Assembly (NCBI GenBank): GCA_030323885.1
Contig: CM059191.1
Span: 102,968,292-103,032,291, forward strand
Origin: Branchipolynoe longqiensis
Lineage: Eukaryota; Annelida; Polychaeta; Phyllodocida; Polynoidae
Direction of reading: 5' to 3'
Length of the DNA: 64,000 bases
The notes under the pieces were generated by a model. That model had not been told where the DNA came from. It did no database searches and saw nothing but the letters and a program-made list of their open reading frames with translations. Below are positions 19,312 to 31,433 of the stretch, piece by piece; position 1 is the first letter of the stretch; each line of letters opens with the position of its first letter. The position numbers and the translations under genes are program-made.

Positions 19312-20590
19312 ATCATGCTGTCAGTCATGATGCGACAAAGACTGCTTTCATTACTTGACTGCCGCTCTCCATTTAGCTCTCTGCTGTGAGAGTTGCGTCC
19401 AGGAGTCGGTCTTAATGTCTCTCAGCTTCAGGTTTCTCTTGATGGTATCCTTGAACCCGAGACGAGGGCGCCCTCTCTTTCTGTAGCCAGAAGACAGTTG
19501 AGAATAGAGGATCTGCTGACATCCTCATGAGGTGTCCAGTCCACCGGAGTTTCTTTTTGATCAGAAGATCTTCCATAGAGGGCAGCCCCGTCCGTTTGAG
19601 TATTTCCATATTTGTCACTTTGTCCTTCCAGGTTAGCCTCATGATTGAACGCAGATGTCGCATCATGAAGGCATGCAGCTTTTTCACCTGTTGTCTGTAC
19701 ACTGTCCAGGCCTCGGCTCCGTATAGTAGGGTGGATAGCACGATTGCCCGGTAGATCTTGCCTTTGACCCGAATGGACACATGGTGGTTGTTCCAGAGTC
19801 TCTGGCATAGTCGGCTGAAAGATGCGCTAGCCTTGGCCATCCTCCTCTGTATTTCAGCATCAATGCGTCCATCACTTGATATAGTGCTTCCGAGGTAGGT
19901 GAATTCCGGAACAGAGTTCAGCTTGTTTCCGTCAACCATGATCTCCTCCTCTCGGGTTCTTGTAGAGTTGGGTTGGTACAACACCTCCATCTTCTTGATG
20001 TTAATCCTCAGGCCAAACTTCTTTGATGCATCGGAGAAAGCATATACTATTTTCTGGATCTCTTCAGCAGAGTGGGCAACCAGTGCACTGTCATCTGCGA
20101 ATAGTAGCTCTCTCACCAGTATCTGAGTAGTCTTGGTCTTCGCTCTGAAGTGTGCGACATTGAATAGGTCAGCACTCTGTCTGGACTGTATATAGGCCAA
20201 CCCCCATGTCTCGGAAAGCCTTGTCGAGCATTGCTGATAGGAAGATGGAGAAGAGCGTGGGGGCCAGTACACAACCTTGCTTGACCCCATTGGTAACCCC
20301 AAACGATTCCGAGACTTCCCCTCCAACACTAACGTTCGCCATCATTCCTGTATGTAGAGCCTTGATCATAGTTGTGAACTTCTCTAGGCATCCATACTTC
20401 CTCAGTACCTGCCATAGCCTGGACCTCCCGACTGTATCAAATGCCTTAGTGAAATAAAAAAATAGCATGTACAGTGGTCGGTCCTGCTCAATGCACTTTT
20501 ATTGTAGCTGTCGGAGACAAAATATCATATCCACAGTGCTCCGGTTACCTGTGAAGCCACACTGTGACTCCGGAACTACATCAGGTGTTA
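19312..20590 (-). pseudogene. RTE-clade LINE reverse transcriptase, 5'-truncated
   Basis: Minus-strand RT reads 'VPESQCGFTGNRSTVDMIF' (about 20530-20575), 'NGVKQGCVLAPTLFSIFLSA' (about 20270) and the catalytic box L-F-A-D-D (about 20095). It continues with 'EFTYLGSTISSDGRIDAE' (about 19870) and 'LLYGAEAWTVYR' (about 19715), then 'DKVTNMEIL'. These are hallmarks of RTE-like elements common in marine invertebrates. A stop near 20500 and a one-base shift near 20185 disrupt it, and the endonuclease is missing. The 3' terminus (19312-19440) recurs at 1.0 and 59.1 kb. Confidence 0.85.
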
Positions 20591-21690
20591 TGTGAAGCTG
20601 CCATACACCCTATATAATTCCCTACTCAATATGAAATTGAAAAAGTTTGACTTGAATGCACAACAATAATTGTATTTGACAGAAAACAACCATCGTTTTT
20701 GCCTTCCCACTCTATAATATATCTATCTAATACATTTGTCAGTTTTAGCTCCTTAATCCATCATATGTATTTAATTCTACACTAGTGAACTCCACCCGCT
20801 ATTCCAACCACTTCCGCTTTAGACGCTGCCATCTACATCCGGTTCCAATACTTGAATGAGACCAGAGTGTCCGTTTATTGATCTGTCTTTGATCATTAAA
20901 AAAAAAAAAGTAATATCTTTTTAATTCTTTTTTTTATTTATTTATTTTATTTTAATTTCCGCGACGCCTGTAAACAAACCTCCTCTCTTCATTTGCACAT
21001 GGCCAGACGCCCCCTCTTTACATCGGTCTGCATGCTTTGTTTTAAACACACCCAATCACTCCTTACTATGGTAGTCCCTTGAAACCACAATCAGTCGTCC
21101 CTTAATTCAGAGTAGAACACAAAACACGCTTCAATTAATGGCTGCTCACACAGAATAATGTGTTCGATCGATAAAATATCCCAGCTAACTAAATGATGTC
21201 AGCATGGTATCGGAGAGGTCGGACGCATGGGTTTTAGATAACTGATGCCGATTGGAGGTTTTTAAAGTTTCAATGTCCGCTGGTTTTGTGTTCATGTAGT
21301 TTTCTTAGATAAATATATTAGGTTGATTGTTGTAATCTACCTCACTTTAGCTTGAACTAACTTCGATTGCAAATCACTCTACTTTGAATATATTTTAAGT
21401 GAAAACTTTGAAAATTAATGTTGGTGGTCAAAAGGCTGACCTTGTCTGGCTTCAGCTTTACCAGGTTCTATTGTATTTACTTAGTTTTAACCAGTCCTTG
21501 TCATATCCTAGTAATACTGAGTGTCAGGCTAGGTAGCGACAACTATCAATTTGATAAGTAATTGGTTTTATTCCGCTGGTATTCAAACTCCCGACCTGCA
21601 CGAGAAGCCTGCGTTCTACCGATTTAGTATCAGAAATATAATATTACAGTGATGTATGATGGACATTCGAAACAAATTCAGTTCAGAGTC
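20591..21690. other. AT-rich sequence with one SINE fragment
   Basis: Mostly AT-rich, featureless DNA with A and T runs (20890-20960). Bases 21480-21640 are a minus-oriented fragment of SINE family S1 (shares 'ccagtccttgtcatatccta' and the tRNA-like end near 21590-21625). Confidence 0.5.
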
Positions 21691-21691
21691 T

Positions 21692-22003
21692 AAAGTCCTG
21701 GTCACATACACGTTAGTGAACGTAGTTGAATGTAGGATAGATTAATGTAGGTCAAACGTGGTGTAAGTATGTTAAACTACGGTGAAAAACGTTAAGGTAG
21801 GGCCTTTTTGGGGTACAGATAAATACGCTATGGCATGGATGCCGGTATGTGCAACTACGTTCAACTACGTTCAACTACGTTCAACTACGTTCAGCTACGT
21901 TCAACTACGTTCAACTACGTTCAACTACGTTCAACTACGTTCAACTATGTTAGCCTCCACTACGCTTAAATACGTCCACTAACGTGCATGTGACCGGGCT
22001 TTT
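21692..22003. mobile_element. Inverted-repeat MITE with internal 10-bp tandem repeat
   Basis: The ends read 'aaagtcctggtcacatacac' and, as reverse complement, 'aaagcccggtcacatgcacg', giving terminal inverted repeats of about 30 bp that include ACGTTAGTGAACGT-like sequence. Inside, 'caactacgtt' is repeated about ten times (21856-21950). A related, more broken copy lies at 51.79-52.33 kb. There is no transposase, so it is non-autonomous. Confidence 0.75.
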
Positions 22004-23750
22004 AGGCATGTCATCATTGGATAATGTTAAATCAGACTTCCTGTCAATGAGGTAATACAATAAAACTGGGTTTCGACATCAGCTTAATGTTGGTCGGATG
22101 TCACTTTACCAGCTGGGGCGCTTGCAATGCCTCTCATATAACAAAAAGTAAAAACATGGGAAGTGGTATCTGTTCAGCAATATTTGTCTGCCAGTATTAT
22201 TTTTTTTTAATTCCTCGCCAGGTTTTGATGGATGGGTCTGCTGTGGAGATCTACGCGACCACAATCGTCGTGATCTGTTATAAAATAACATTACAATTTC
22301 CGTCACACGTGTAACCGTTGTGTCTGGATGCCACACAAATATTGTACACTAATTATTCATTGAATAAAGCATGGCTGGGAATTGCTTTGTTTTATCAATA
22401 TAAGCACTAGATATTTCTGTATATTATGCCATGATTAATATGCTTCTAAATATGATATTATTTAATTCTGATTAGATATTTATTAAGCAGACTGTGTGGT
22501 GTCCTAAACATGTGTTACACGTGTGACGCACATGTTATACTGCCATAAGAGATATCTTATTCATGGACTACACCTTTATTTTTTATCTCATCAATTTATA
22601 TTTTACATAGAATGAAAGGGGAGATTTCCAGGTTTCATTTGCAACCAAAAAATGTAAAAAATTCTAATATTAAATTTTAACTCTCCATGTGACACTTCTG
22701 GCCAGTTTTCAGGAGAGTGACCCATATACAAACTACAAGTGCCGCAGCGTGATTGCGACACCGAGCCACGGTGGATACCAGCTTTGGCGCCAGTCAGCTT
22801 TCTTAAAGTTGCCAAGTCCGATGGTTTTGCAACTCTATCATTTCCTGAGATGGATATATGGGCCATTCTATAAAACTGGGCAAGAAAGTGTGACATGGAA
22901 ACCAAAAGTGAAAATCTTCCAAATAATATAAAGAAAAACTTTCAAATAAAAGCCTAATCCAATGTCCTATGAACATTTGTATGCTATGCATATGTCAGAG
23001 TTGAAAAATATGAATTTCACTTTTTGAATTAGAACAATACATTAATAATATCACTTGTGTAACATGAAAATCAAAGACACATCCAGAACCTCATTTTAAC
23101 ATATACAACATAGTGAAACAAGATTTTATTGATTACTCTTAAGCAGACAAGTTTATGACTTACCAAAAAAAAACTGGAAAAATATGTTGAAAAAAAGTTT
23201 GGCTACATCCATAGTGTAAATGTGTAAATTTTCACTTTTTCACATTAGCACAAAATCATATAAGTAAACTTTTAATTTCTTTCTTGGGATAGCTTCAATA
23301 AATGTACTATTGCTAACATACTTACTACACAGAGGATACAATAATTATTTGACTTGCAATCAATAAAAGAATGAACAAGTTATCAGTTATCAGCATATAA
23401 TGTGGAAACCAAATATGTGGTGCCCAGTTTTAAAGAATGACCCATATACAAGGTTGATCATTACAATTGATGTTACTTTACTTTGATGTATCTTTCATTC
23501 AAAATGACTAACTTTGGGATAAGTTTGAAGTGGAAGGATTCCACATTCATTTTGGTGTGTTTGACAACATTCTGATGTCATAGATATATACACATTAGAC
23601 ATAGACATATTTGATTACATTTTCCAGAGACAATAAATAAATATTCATATGTTGACGATAATATCAAATTGTTGGAAGGGATAGTTTGACCATTAATGGT
23701 TGTCTTCCCACTGCCCCTTATTAACAAATAATACTTAATGCGACGACATG
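22004..23750. other. AT-rich sequence without recognised gene
   Basis: Short ORFs exist, but none shows a recognisable domain or splice context. 'gacccatatacaa' recurs at about 22718 and 23439, hinting at an old duplicated repeat. Nothing else stands out. Confidence 0.4.
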
Positions 23751-23754
23751 ACCC

Positions 23755-24343
23755 TTAAGCCCAAGTCACACCTTACCGGACTAAGTACTGGACACCACCA
23801 GACAAAGAATTGTCTAGTCCGGTGGTGTTCGGTATCAAAATTTGTCGAAATGGGTCAAAGGCCGCTGGACGAAACGAACGCTAAACGGACAAGGAACTTA
23901 CATTAATGAATTGCCAACAGATGAGAACCAGACGAGAAACGGACGGCAACCAAATGTCAAACGAACGGCCCGAACACCAAACGGACATGTACCGGACTGA
24001 TCACAGACGCACCAAAAACATATACTGACCGAATTCCCGCAGCACCGTCAACGGGCTCTGCAGGAAGCAAACCAGAGACGTAACGGATGGGTACCGGACA
24101 TCAACCGGACAAAATGGACAAAACAAACTTAAACCGGACACCAACCGTACATGTCAGTCTGGCGGTGTCCGATACAAGTTTTGTGCATGTTCAAAACTTG
24201 TACCGGACACCGCCGGACACCACCAGAGATAGAACGGATATGCCGGATGCCTACCGTATATCAACCGGACATTGCTGTATTTCACCGGACAGTGTCCGGT
24301 TTCTGTCCGCTTCCTCAATCCGGGGAGGTGTGACTGGGGCTTT
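23755..24343. mobile_element. MITE with CCGGA-rich interior, copy 1
   Basis: Terminal inverted repeats read 'aagcccaagtcacacct' at the left and 'aggtgtgactggggctt' at the right. The interior is packed with 'accggaca' and 'tccggtg' motifs in both orientations, so it can fold extensively. A 260-bp relative is at 62.57-62.83 kb. No transposase is present. Confidence 0.75.
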
Positions 24344-24383
24344 ACAGATGATACACTGATAACTTACACATGTTAGACGAAGA

Positions 24384-24540
24384 GACCAGCCCATATTCAC
24401 GACGCGGTGTTAGCTTACACTCGGTGTGTTTGCGCTAACACCACTCCTTGCGTACTGAGTTTTCGCCGCTAACCCAGAAATCCCGGCCAAAACCAGTTTT
24501 GGCTTGCTAACACCGCGTCATGCATACACAGGGGCCGTAT
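24384..24540. mobile_element. Short inverted-repeat element (GTGTTAGC family)
   Basis: Begins 'cacgacgcggtgttagc' and ends 'gctaacaccgcgtcatgc', an imperfect palindrome of the kind also bounding 24531-25256 and 43.89-44.67 kb. Confidence 0.65.
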
Positions 24541-25256
24541 ACATGAAGAATTATTTATCGGCTCCAGTGTCATATCCTAGGGTGGCATTTGGGTTAGCTA
24601 AAGCCAGTGTTGGGAAATGGGTCACGGAGTATGTACAGTGCCAAAGTGCAGTGGTGTTAGCTAACCTATAAGTTATTTATAGATTTGGAAAATCCCTCTG
24701 AGCCTGTTACCGGCTAGCAACACTATTTGACAATAGGCCGCCGATTCAGTGCCAGCGGCGGCGTTAATATCGGTTCGATTATTGGTTTTATTTGACCCAA
24801 ATTTGGCGGGAGCGTTCATAACATTTTGATTTTGTGGTTAATTTGACCAAGTTTCACTTCCTGAGTATCTTATTCTGTTAAATATGATACCATTGAATAG
24901 ATTTGGGCCTAATATATAGCCGCCGATTCGGTGGCGGCAGCGGTGGCGATTTGTTTTGTTTACATTCATTGATTCGACAATATGTATATCGCCGCCGATG
25001 ATTTTAGGGTTAATTTAATGAAATTTTACATTTTGAGTATGTAATTCTGTTAAATATGATGGCATTGAATAGATTTGGGCTTAATTGGTCCCTAACACCG
25101 ACGGTAACCTTGATATGGGTTGGGGTTAGCGTAGCCGCCCTTAAGCTCGCGGTGTTTCCGTAACACTGCTCCATACATACCAACTTTTCGCCGCTAACCT
25201 GGAGATCGCCGCTACCCACGGGTTTAGCTCGCTAACACCGACTCATACATATGGCC
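24531..25256. mobile_element. Longer inverted-repeat element, GTGTTAGC family
   Basis: Ends in 'gctaacaccgactcatacat' and begins with 'gggccgtatacatgaag'. Inside it shares 'gttaatttaatgaaatttta' and 'gtaattctgttaaatatgat' with the element at 43.89-44.67 kb. A unit 'gccgccgatt' recurs internally. Non-coding and non-autonomous. Confidence 0.65.
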
Positions 25257-25423
25257 CCAGGACATGTACAGATTGAGTTAGTACACTCTTCTATGTAGCA
25301 TTAATAACTTCATAAGTACACCAGAATCTAAGTTAGATAACAATATTGGTCCGAATCTAGATAAGCGCTTTGCCTTCGAAAAATGTGATGCTTTAATCGG
25401 ACTTTCCAACTTGAGTGTGTAAT

Positions 25424-28400
25424 GTGGAGGGGGGAGTGTGTGTGTGTGGGAGGGGGTTATAGTCAAAGTGCCTGCTGAGGGTGAATGGGGGAGTGTGTGT
25501 CTGGGAGGGGGTTATAGCCAAAGTGCCTGCTGAGGGTGAATGGGGGAGTGTGTTTGTGGAGGGGGTTATAGCCAAAGTGCCTGCTGAGGGTGAATGGGGG
25601 AGTGTGTGTGTGGGAGGGGGCTATAGCTAAAGTGCTTGCTGAAGGTGAATGGGGGAGTGTGTGTGTGGGAGGGGGTTATAGCCAAAGTGCCTGCTGAGGG
25701 TGAATGGGGGAGTGTGTGTGTGGGAGGGGGTTATACCCAAAGTGCCTGCTGAGGGTGAATGGGGGAGTGTGTGTGTGGGAGGGGGCTATAGCCAAAGTGC
25801 CCGCTGAGGGTGAATGGGGGAGTGTGTGTGTGGGAGGGGGTTATAGCCAAAGTGCCTGCTGAGGGTGAATGGGGGAGTGTGTGTGTGGGAGGGGGCTATA
25901 GCCAAAGTGCCCGCTGAGGTGAATGGGGGAGTGTGTGTGTGGGAGGGGGTTATAGCCAAAGTGCCTGCTGAGGGTGAATGGGGGAGTGTGTGTGTGGGAG
26001 GGGGCTATAGCCAAAGTGCCCGCTGAGGGTGAATGGGGGAGTGTGTGTGTGGGAGGGGGTTATAGCCAAAGTGCCTGCTGAGGGTGAATGGGGGAGTGTG
26101 TGTGTGGGAGGGGGCTATAGCCAAAGTGCCTGCTGAGGGTGAATGGGGGAGTGTGTAATGTGGAGCGGGCTATAGCCAAAGTGCCTGCTGAGGGTGAATG
26201 GGGGAGTGTGTAATGTGGAGCGGGCTATAGCCAAAGTGCCTGCTGAGGGTGAATGGGGGAGTGTGTGTCTGGGAGGGGGTTATAGCCACAGTGCCTGCTG
26301 AGGGTGAATGGGGGAGTGTGTGTGTGGGAGGGGGTTATAGCAAAAGTGCCTGCTGAGGGTGAATGGAGGAGTGTGGGTGTGGGAGGGGGTCATAGCCAAA
26401 GTGCCTGCTGAGGGTGAATGGGGGAGTGTGTGTGTGGGAGGGGGTTATAGCCAAAGTGCCTGCTGAGGGTGAATGGGGGAGTGTGTGCGTGGGAGGGGGT
26501 TATAGCCAAAGTGCCTGCTGAGGGTGAATGGAGGAGTGTGGGTGTGGGAGGGGGTTATAGCCAAAGTGCCTGCTGAGGGTGAATGGGGGAGTGTGTGGGT
26601 GGGAGGGGGTCATAGCCAAAGTGTCTGCTGAGGGTGAATGGGGGAGTGTGTGTGTGGGAGGGGGTTATAGCCCAAGTGCCTGCTGAAGGTGAATGGGGGA
26701 GTGTGTGTGTGGGAGGGGGTTATAGCCAAAGTGTATGCTGAGGGTGAATGGGGGAGTGTGTGTGTGGGAGGGGGCAATAGCCAAAGTGCCTGCTGAGGGT
26801 GAATGGGGGAGTGTGTAATGTGGAGCGGGCTATAGCCAAAGTGCCTGCTGAGGGTGAATGGGGGAGTGTGTGTCTGGGAGGGGGTTATAGCCACAGTGCC
26901 TGCTGAGGGTGAATGGGGGAGTGTGTGTGTGGGAGGGGGTTATAGCAAAAGTGCCTGCTGAGGGTGAATGGAGGAGTGTGGGTGTGGGAGGGGGTCATAG
27001 CCAAAGTGCCTGCTGAGGGTGAATGGGGGAGTGTGTGTGTGGGAGGGGGTTATAGCCAAAGTGCCTGCTGAGGGTGAATGGGGGAGTGTGTGCGTGGGAG
27101 GGGGTTATAGCCAAAGTGCCTGCTGAGGGTGAATGGAGGAGTGTGGGTGTGGGAGGGGGTTATAGCCAAAGTGCCTGCTGAGGGTGAATGGGGGAGTGTG
27201 TGGGTGGGAGGGGGTCATAGCCAAAGTGTCTGCTGAGGGTGAATGGGGGAGTGTGTGTGTGGGAGGGGGTTATAGCCCAAGTGCCTGCTGAAGGTGAATG
27301 GGGGAGTGTGTGTGTGGGAGGGGGTTATAGCCAAAGTGTATGCTGAGGGTGAATGGGGGAGTGTGTGTGTGGGAGGGGGCAATAGCCAAAGTGCATGCTG
27401 AGGGTGAATGGGGGAGTGTGTGTGTGGGAGGGGGTTATACCCAAAGTGCATGCTGAGGGTGAATGGGGGAGTGTGTGTGTGGGAGGGGGTTATACCCAAA
27501 GTGCCTGCTGAGGGTGAATGGGGGAGTGTGTGTGTGGGAGGGGGTTATAGCCAAAGTGCCTGCTGAGGGTGAATGGAGGAGTGTGTGTGTGGGAGGGGGT
27601 TATACCCAAAGTGCCTGCTGAGGGTGAATGGGGAGTGTGTGTCTGGGAGGGGGTTATAGCCAAAGTGCATGCTGAGGGTGAATGGGGGAGTGTGTGTGTG
27701 GGAGGGGGTTATACCCAAAGTCCCTGCTGAGGGTGAATGAAGGAGTGTGGGTGTGGGAGGGGGTTATAGCCAAAGTGCCTGCTGAGCGTGAATGGGGTGT
27801 GGGTGTGGGCGGGGGTTATAGCCAAAGTGCCTGCTGAGGGTGAATGGGGGAGTGTGTGTGTGGGAGGGGGTTATAGCCAAAGTGCCTGCTGAGGGTGAAT
27901 GAAGGAGTGTGGGTGTGGCAGGGGTTATAGCCAAAGTGCCTGCTGAGGGTGAATGGGGTGTGTGTGTGTGGGAGGGGGCTATAACCAAAGTGCATACTGA
28001 GGGTGAATGGGGGAGTGTGTGTGTGGGAGGGGGTTATAGCCAAAGTGCTTGCTGAGGGTGAATGGGGGAGTGTGTGTGTGGGAGGGGGTTATAGCCAAAG
28101 TGCCTGCTGAAGATGAATGGGGGAGTGTGGGTGTGGGAGGGGGTTATACCCCAAAGTGCCTGCTGAGGGTGAATGGGGGAGTGTGTGTGTGGGAGGGGGC
28201 TATAGCCAAAGTGCCTGCTGAAGGTGAATGGGGGAGTGTGTGTCTGGGAGGGGGTTATAGCCAAAGTGCCTGCTGAGCGTGAATGGGGGAGTGTGTGTGT
28301 GTGGGAGAGGTTATAGCCAAACTGCCTGCTGAGGGTGAATGGGGGAGTGTGTGTCTGGGAGGGGGTTATAGCCAAAGTGCCTGCTGAGGGTGAATGGGGG

Positions 28401-28695
28401 AGTGTGTGTGTGGGAGGGGGCTATAGCCAAAGTGCCTGCTGAGGGTGAATGGGGGAGTGTGTGTGTGGGAGGGGGTTATAGCCAAAGTGCCTGCTGAGGG
28501 TGAATGGAGGAGTGTGGGTGTGGGAGGGGGTTATAGCCAAAGTGCCTGCTGAGGGTGAATGGGGGAGTGTGTGTGTGGGAGGGGTTTTAGCCAAAGTGCC
28601 TGCTGAGGGTGAATGGGGGAGTGTGTGTGTGTGGGAGGGGTTATAGCCAAAGTGCCTGCTGAAGGTGAATGGGGGAGTGTGTGTGTGGGAGGGGG
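25424..28695. repeat. 55-bp satellite array, about 59 units
   Basis: Consensus contains 'gggagggggttatagccaaa' then 'gtgcctgctgagggtgaat' and a (gt)n tract. Two adjacent blocks, 26208-26812 and 26813 to about 27417, share the same ordered set of variants, including the rare 'taatgtggagcgggc' unit, offset by 605 bp (11 units). This is a higher-order repeat. Minus-strand ORFs rich in THTPPFTLS are artefacts. Confidence 0.95.
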
Positions 28696-28990
28696 TGGTA
28701 CGCGGGGTGTCAGTGGATGCCCGCTAGCGGTATGTCAGATGACTGGGATTTATCTAACGTTGCAAAACATCGGAGGTTCTACGCAATCGATCGTCTAGTC
28801 TGTACAGGGCCAGACATCGGCGATCTCAGCCGTCGCAAATAATCACGGAGAAGTGTGTTAGCAGAGATCCACACGGGAAGTGTATCTAAATGGTAAAACA
28901 TGTTTTATTTTGTTTGTCTGTTGGAGTTTCAGATTCCAGCAAAGGAAGATCTAAGTTGTTATGACGGGCACCAACTTGTACGCACTCATC
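28696..28990. other. Unassigned
   Basis: About 300 bp just after the satellite. No feature recognised. Confidence 0.4.
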
Positions 28991-29225
28991 GCAATCTTGT
29001 AGTAGTTGGGAAGCCAGGCCGCCAACAGCATGGCCCGATATCCCACTCAGTCACATTATCTTGATACTGAGCGAATCAGTCCTTGCCCTATTCTAATGCC
29101 ACCTGCCGTGGTAGGTAACGACAAGGATCAGTTTTTTGACTGCGTATTCAAAGACTTGACCCAGTGTAAGGTATATTGGGTTATATTCATTGTCGGAACA
29201 CTTCTGAGGGGGGACTGTTCCACTC
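28990..29225 (-). repeat. SINE family S1 fragment
   Basis: Contains 'cgatatcccactcagtcaca' and 'cagtccttgccctatt', the reverse complement of the S1 body. The tRNA head is lost. Confidence 0.65.
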
Positions 29226-29228
29226 ATG

Positions 29229-29285
29229 GCTAGTGACCCCCAACCCCCAACCCCCAACCCCCAACCCCCAACCCCCAACCCCCCA
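29229..29285. repeat. (CCCCCAA)n microsatellite
   Basis: About seven copies of a 7-bp unit. The G-rich strand (TTGGGGG)n could form quadruplexes. It is an internal microsatellite, not a telomere. Confidence 0.9.
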
Positions 29286-29439
29286 CGGGCGGTTAGATGT
29301 GACCCATCTGGCTAGCGACATGTGGCTACTACAGTGACCCGTATTGGAATACACTAGGGTATACCATCTATGTTCGAGCGTTTGAAGTGACTTTTAACAT
29401 TAGTGTGTTATTCCTCAGACAGAGCAGAATGTTGTCCAT

Positions 29440-30000
29440 CACACGAGTAATGACAAACACGTATCAATTTTGTAAGTCATTACTTTCACTCAGCCGGGTT
29501 TGGAACCCATGACCTCCCACAATCGTAGTCAGCCAGCACCTTTACCAAATTACAATTCCTGGTGACGTCACAGCTTCCCGATTCCCCTGAAGCAGTAAGC
29601 CCTAAGGATTCCCGCAAAACCATAATGCTCTAATTAGTTTCCGAGGTTTCCCACCCAAACCGCTCACCGAACCGTTGCGATGTGACCAAGCGCGGTGGTC
29701 GAATCCGTTCGGAAGGTTGCGAGTTCAATTCCAAGTCGACTCAAACCAATGATAATTAACATTGATACTTGTCACTTCACAGTCAGATGCTCGGCATAAT
29801 TAGGATATGGCAAAGACTGGTTGGCTTGTTGTCAAGATCATGTGAATGAGTGAGATATCAGGTCATGGTGCTGCTGGATTGGTCTCCCAGTGGGGGAGCA
29901 CTATACATTAATCATCAGTGTGCACTGTCACAAGTCGTTACCCACCCTGATATGACCTTAGATGTTGCCAGGATGTAAAGCTCCAACAACCAAGCAACCT
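29440..30000 (+). repeat. SINE family S1: one fragment and one full copy
   Basis: Bases 29440-29565 are a minus-oriented S1 head fragment. Bases 29668-29998 are a full plus-strand copy with an A-box-like 'gcgcggtggtcgaatcc', a B-box-like 'gcgagttcaattcc', the shared body and the end 'ttgccaggatgtaaagctcc'. Confidence 0.75.
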
Positions 30001-30695
30001 TTGCGGTGTTTATTCAGATAGGGTATGCTCATAGAGGCGGATGCAGCGCAACTTGCATGTCGGTACAGAATGCCGTCTCGTTTCGAAATACCATCGCTTA
30101 GTGTCATTACACGTTAAATATGCAGGCACAGAATCCACGTTTGTGTTGTCAATTGGCACTGGCTGCCTGAAAGTTCCCCTTAATTCACCCAATTAACTAT
30201 TCATGTAGCTACAATCCAAACACCCACCCGAACCTCACTGGCTAATCTCATCACAAGAGGCACTTAGTGCGTCTGGCACACACTATTGCAACGCCTTGTT
30301 GAATGGTATATTTAAATATAACTTCAATCTCCTTTTCGAATTGACGTGAATGGTACATGGATATTATTTAATGCAACAAATTTGATCATTGCCTGTCAGT
30401 GAAATAGCCTTTTTTTTTTTTTTGGTAAAGTATTTATTCATCTGAATATGACATTTGTCAGACCTGGTGCACTGGTCTTCCAGCCATCTTACTATTGGAA
30501 ATGACAGTCTCAATAATCTAAGTTTGATCAGTGCTGTATTAGTTACAGCACCGATCCTGTAGAATTAAGGGAGTGGCTCCCGTACAGCACCAGTCACTGT
30601 AGTTCATGTAAAAATGGGGAGCAGCACTGGGTAGGTGTATACTCGGGGCAACTCAAACAATCGTTGTGGATTACATTTTTTCTCTTATAGAACAA
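30001..30695. other. Unassigned
   Basis: AT-rich DNA with a T-run (30410-30423). No feature recognised. Confidence 0.4.
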
Positions 30696-30698
30696 GTT

Positions 30699-31053
30699 AA
30701 AGCTGCATGGTCCGATGACAACATCAAATTTTCAAAACAAAAACAATTATCTAGATTTGATTCTACATATCTAACTTAGATACTGATGCATTTCTTAAAC
30801 ATTTGTCATCACTTATAAGTGAATATTGAGGCAATTGAATAGAACCTGTTACTGCAGAAGCCTATGGTGTTAGAGTGTTGGCAAGCTTGCCAAAATTAAT
30901 TTAGCACGTTTGCACTTCAAATATCTCAAAAGTTTGCCATTTAAAATAAATGTTACTTCAAACTAAACTGAGGTAGATTATAATGATCAACCTAATATAT
31001 TTAGCTCAGAAAATGAGAGAAACTCAAAACCTTCGGACCATGCAACTTTAAGT
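30699..31053. mobile_element. 350-bp MITE (TAAAGCTGCATRGTCCGATG), copy 1
   Basis: Terminal inverted repeats are 'aaagctgcatggtccgatg' and 'cggaccatgcaactttaa'. Full relatives lie at 35.54-35.89 kb (fused to a SINE) and 53.28-53.63 kb, with fragments near 38.8 and 39.4-39.66 kb. The interior contains the palindrome-like 'ttggcaagcttgccaaaa'. No coding capacity. Confidence 0.8.
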
Positions 31054-31224
31054 TTAGAGTTGACAAGACATTTTGTCTGTCTTATATAATGTTCAATGTG
31101 TTTAAATAGATTGATAATTGTGTAGGATGTTTGATGTGTTGATGGTTTGTTCATGATGGTTATGGGTGGTGGCAGGGGAGGGGGGGCCCATTGGGGTGGG
31201 TGGTAGGGGGGAGTTCAATAGTTT

Positions 31225-31425
31225 ACAGCGGAGGCTTTGGGAGAATCGGTAAAGCGCAGGCTTCCGTGCTGAAGGTCGGGACTTCGAATCCCATCCGCGT
31301 CTAACTAATGCGAGTACTGGATCACTCAACCACAACCAGCAGATGTAGTTGGTACCAGTAGCAGAGTTGGTAGGTCTCGCCAATACACAAATTGCATTCA
31401 GGGAGAATTAGCATGGCCAAAAGGG
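31225..31425 (+). repeat. tRNA-like SINE, family S5
   Basis: 'ggaggctttgggagaatcggtaaag' gives a weak A box and 'gggacttcgaatccc' a good B box. The following 110 bp are unlike tRNA. Probably a SINE head rather than a functional tRNA, as no full cloverleaf could be drawn. Confidence 0.5.
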
Positions 31426-31433
31426 GGGGGGGG

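Noticed and set aside
22603..22931. Overlapping ORFs of 80-100 codons on both strands
   Set aside because: AT-rich context, no domain, and each strand equally open; likely chance.
26610..28375. Minus-strand ORFs rich in THTPPFTLSRHFGYN
   Set aside because: Translations of the 55-bp satellite.
25424..28695. CRISPR-like or phage-type repeat array
   Set aside because: The units are contiguous variants with no unique spacers, and the DNA is animal.
29229..29285. Telomeric repeat
   Set aside because: Unit is CCCCCAA, not the TTAGGG expected in molluscs, and the run is short and internal.
31225..31300. Functional tRNA genes here and at 39.30, 42.66, 51.31 and 54.66 kb
   Set aside because: A and B boxes exist, but no full cloverleaf or terminator could be drawn, and the heads are followed by SINE bodies or are multicopy.
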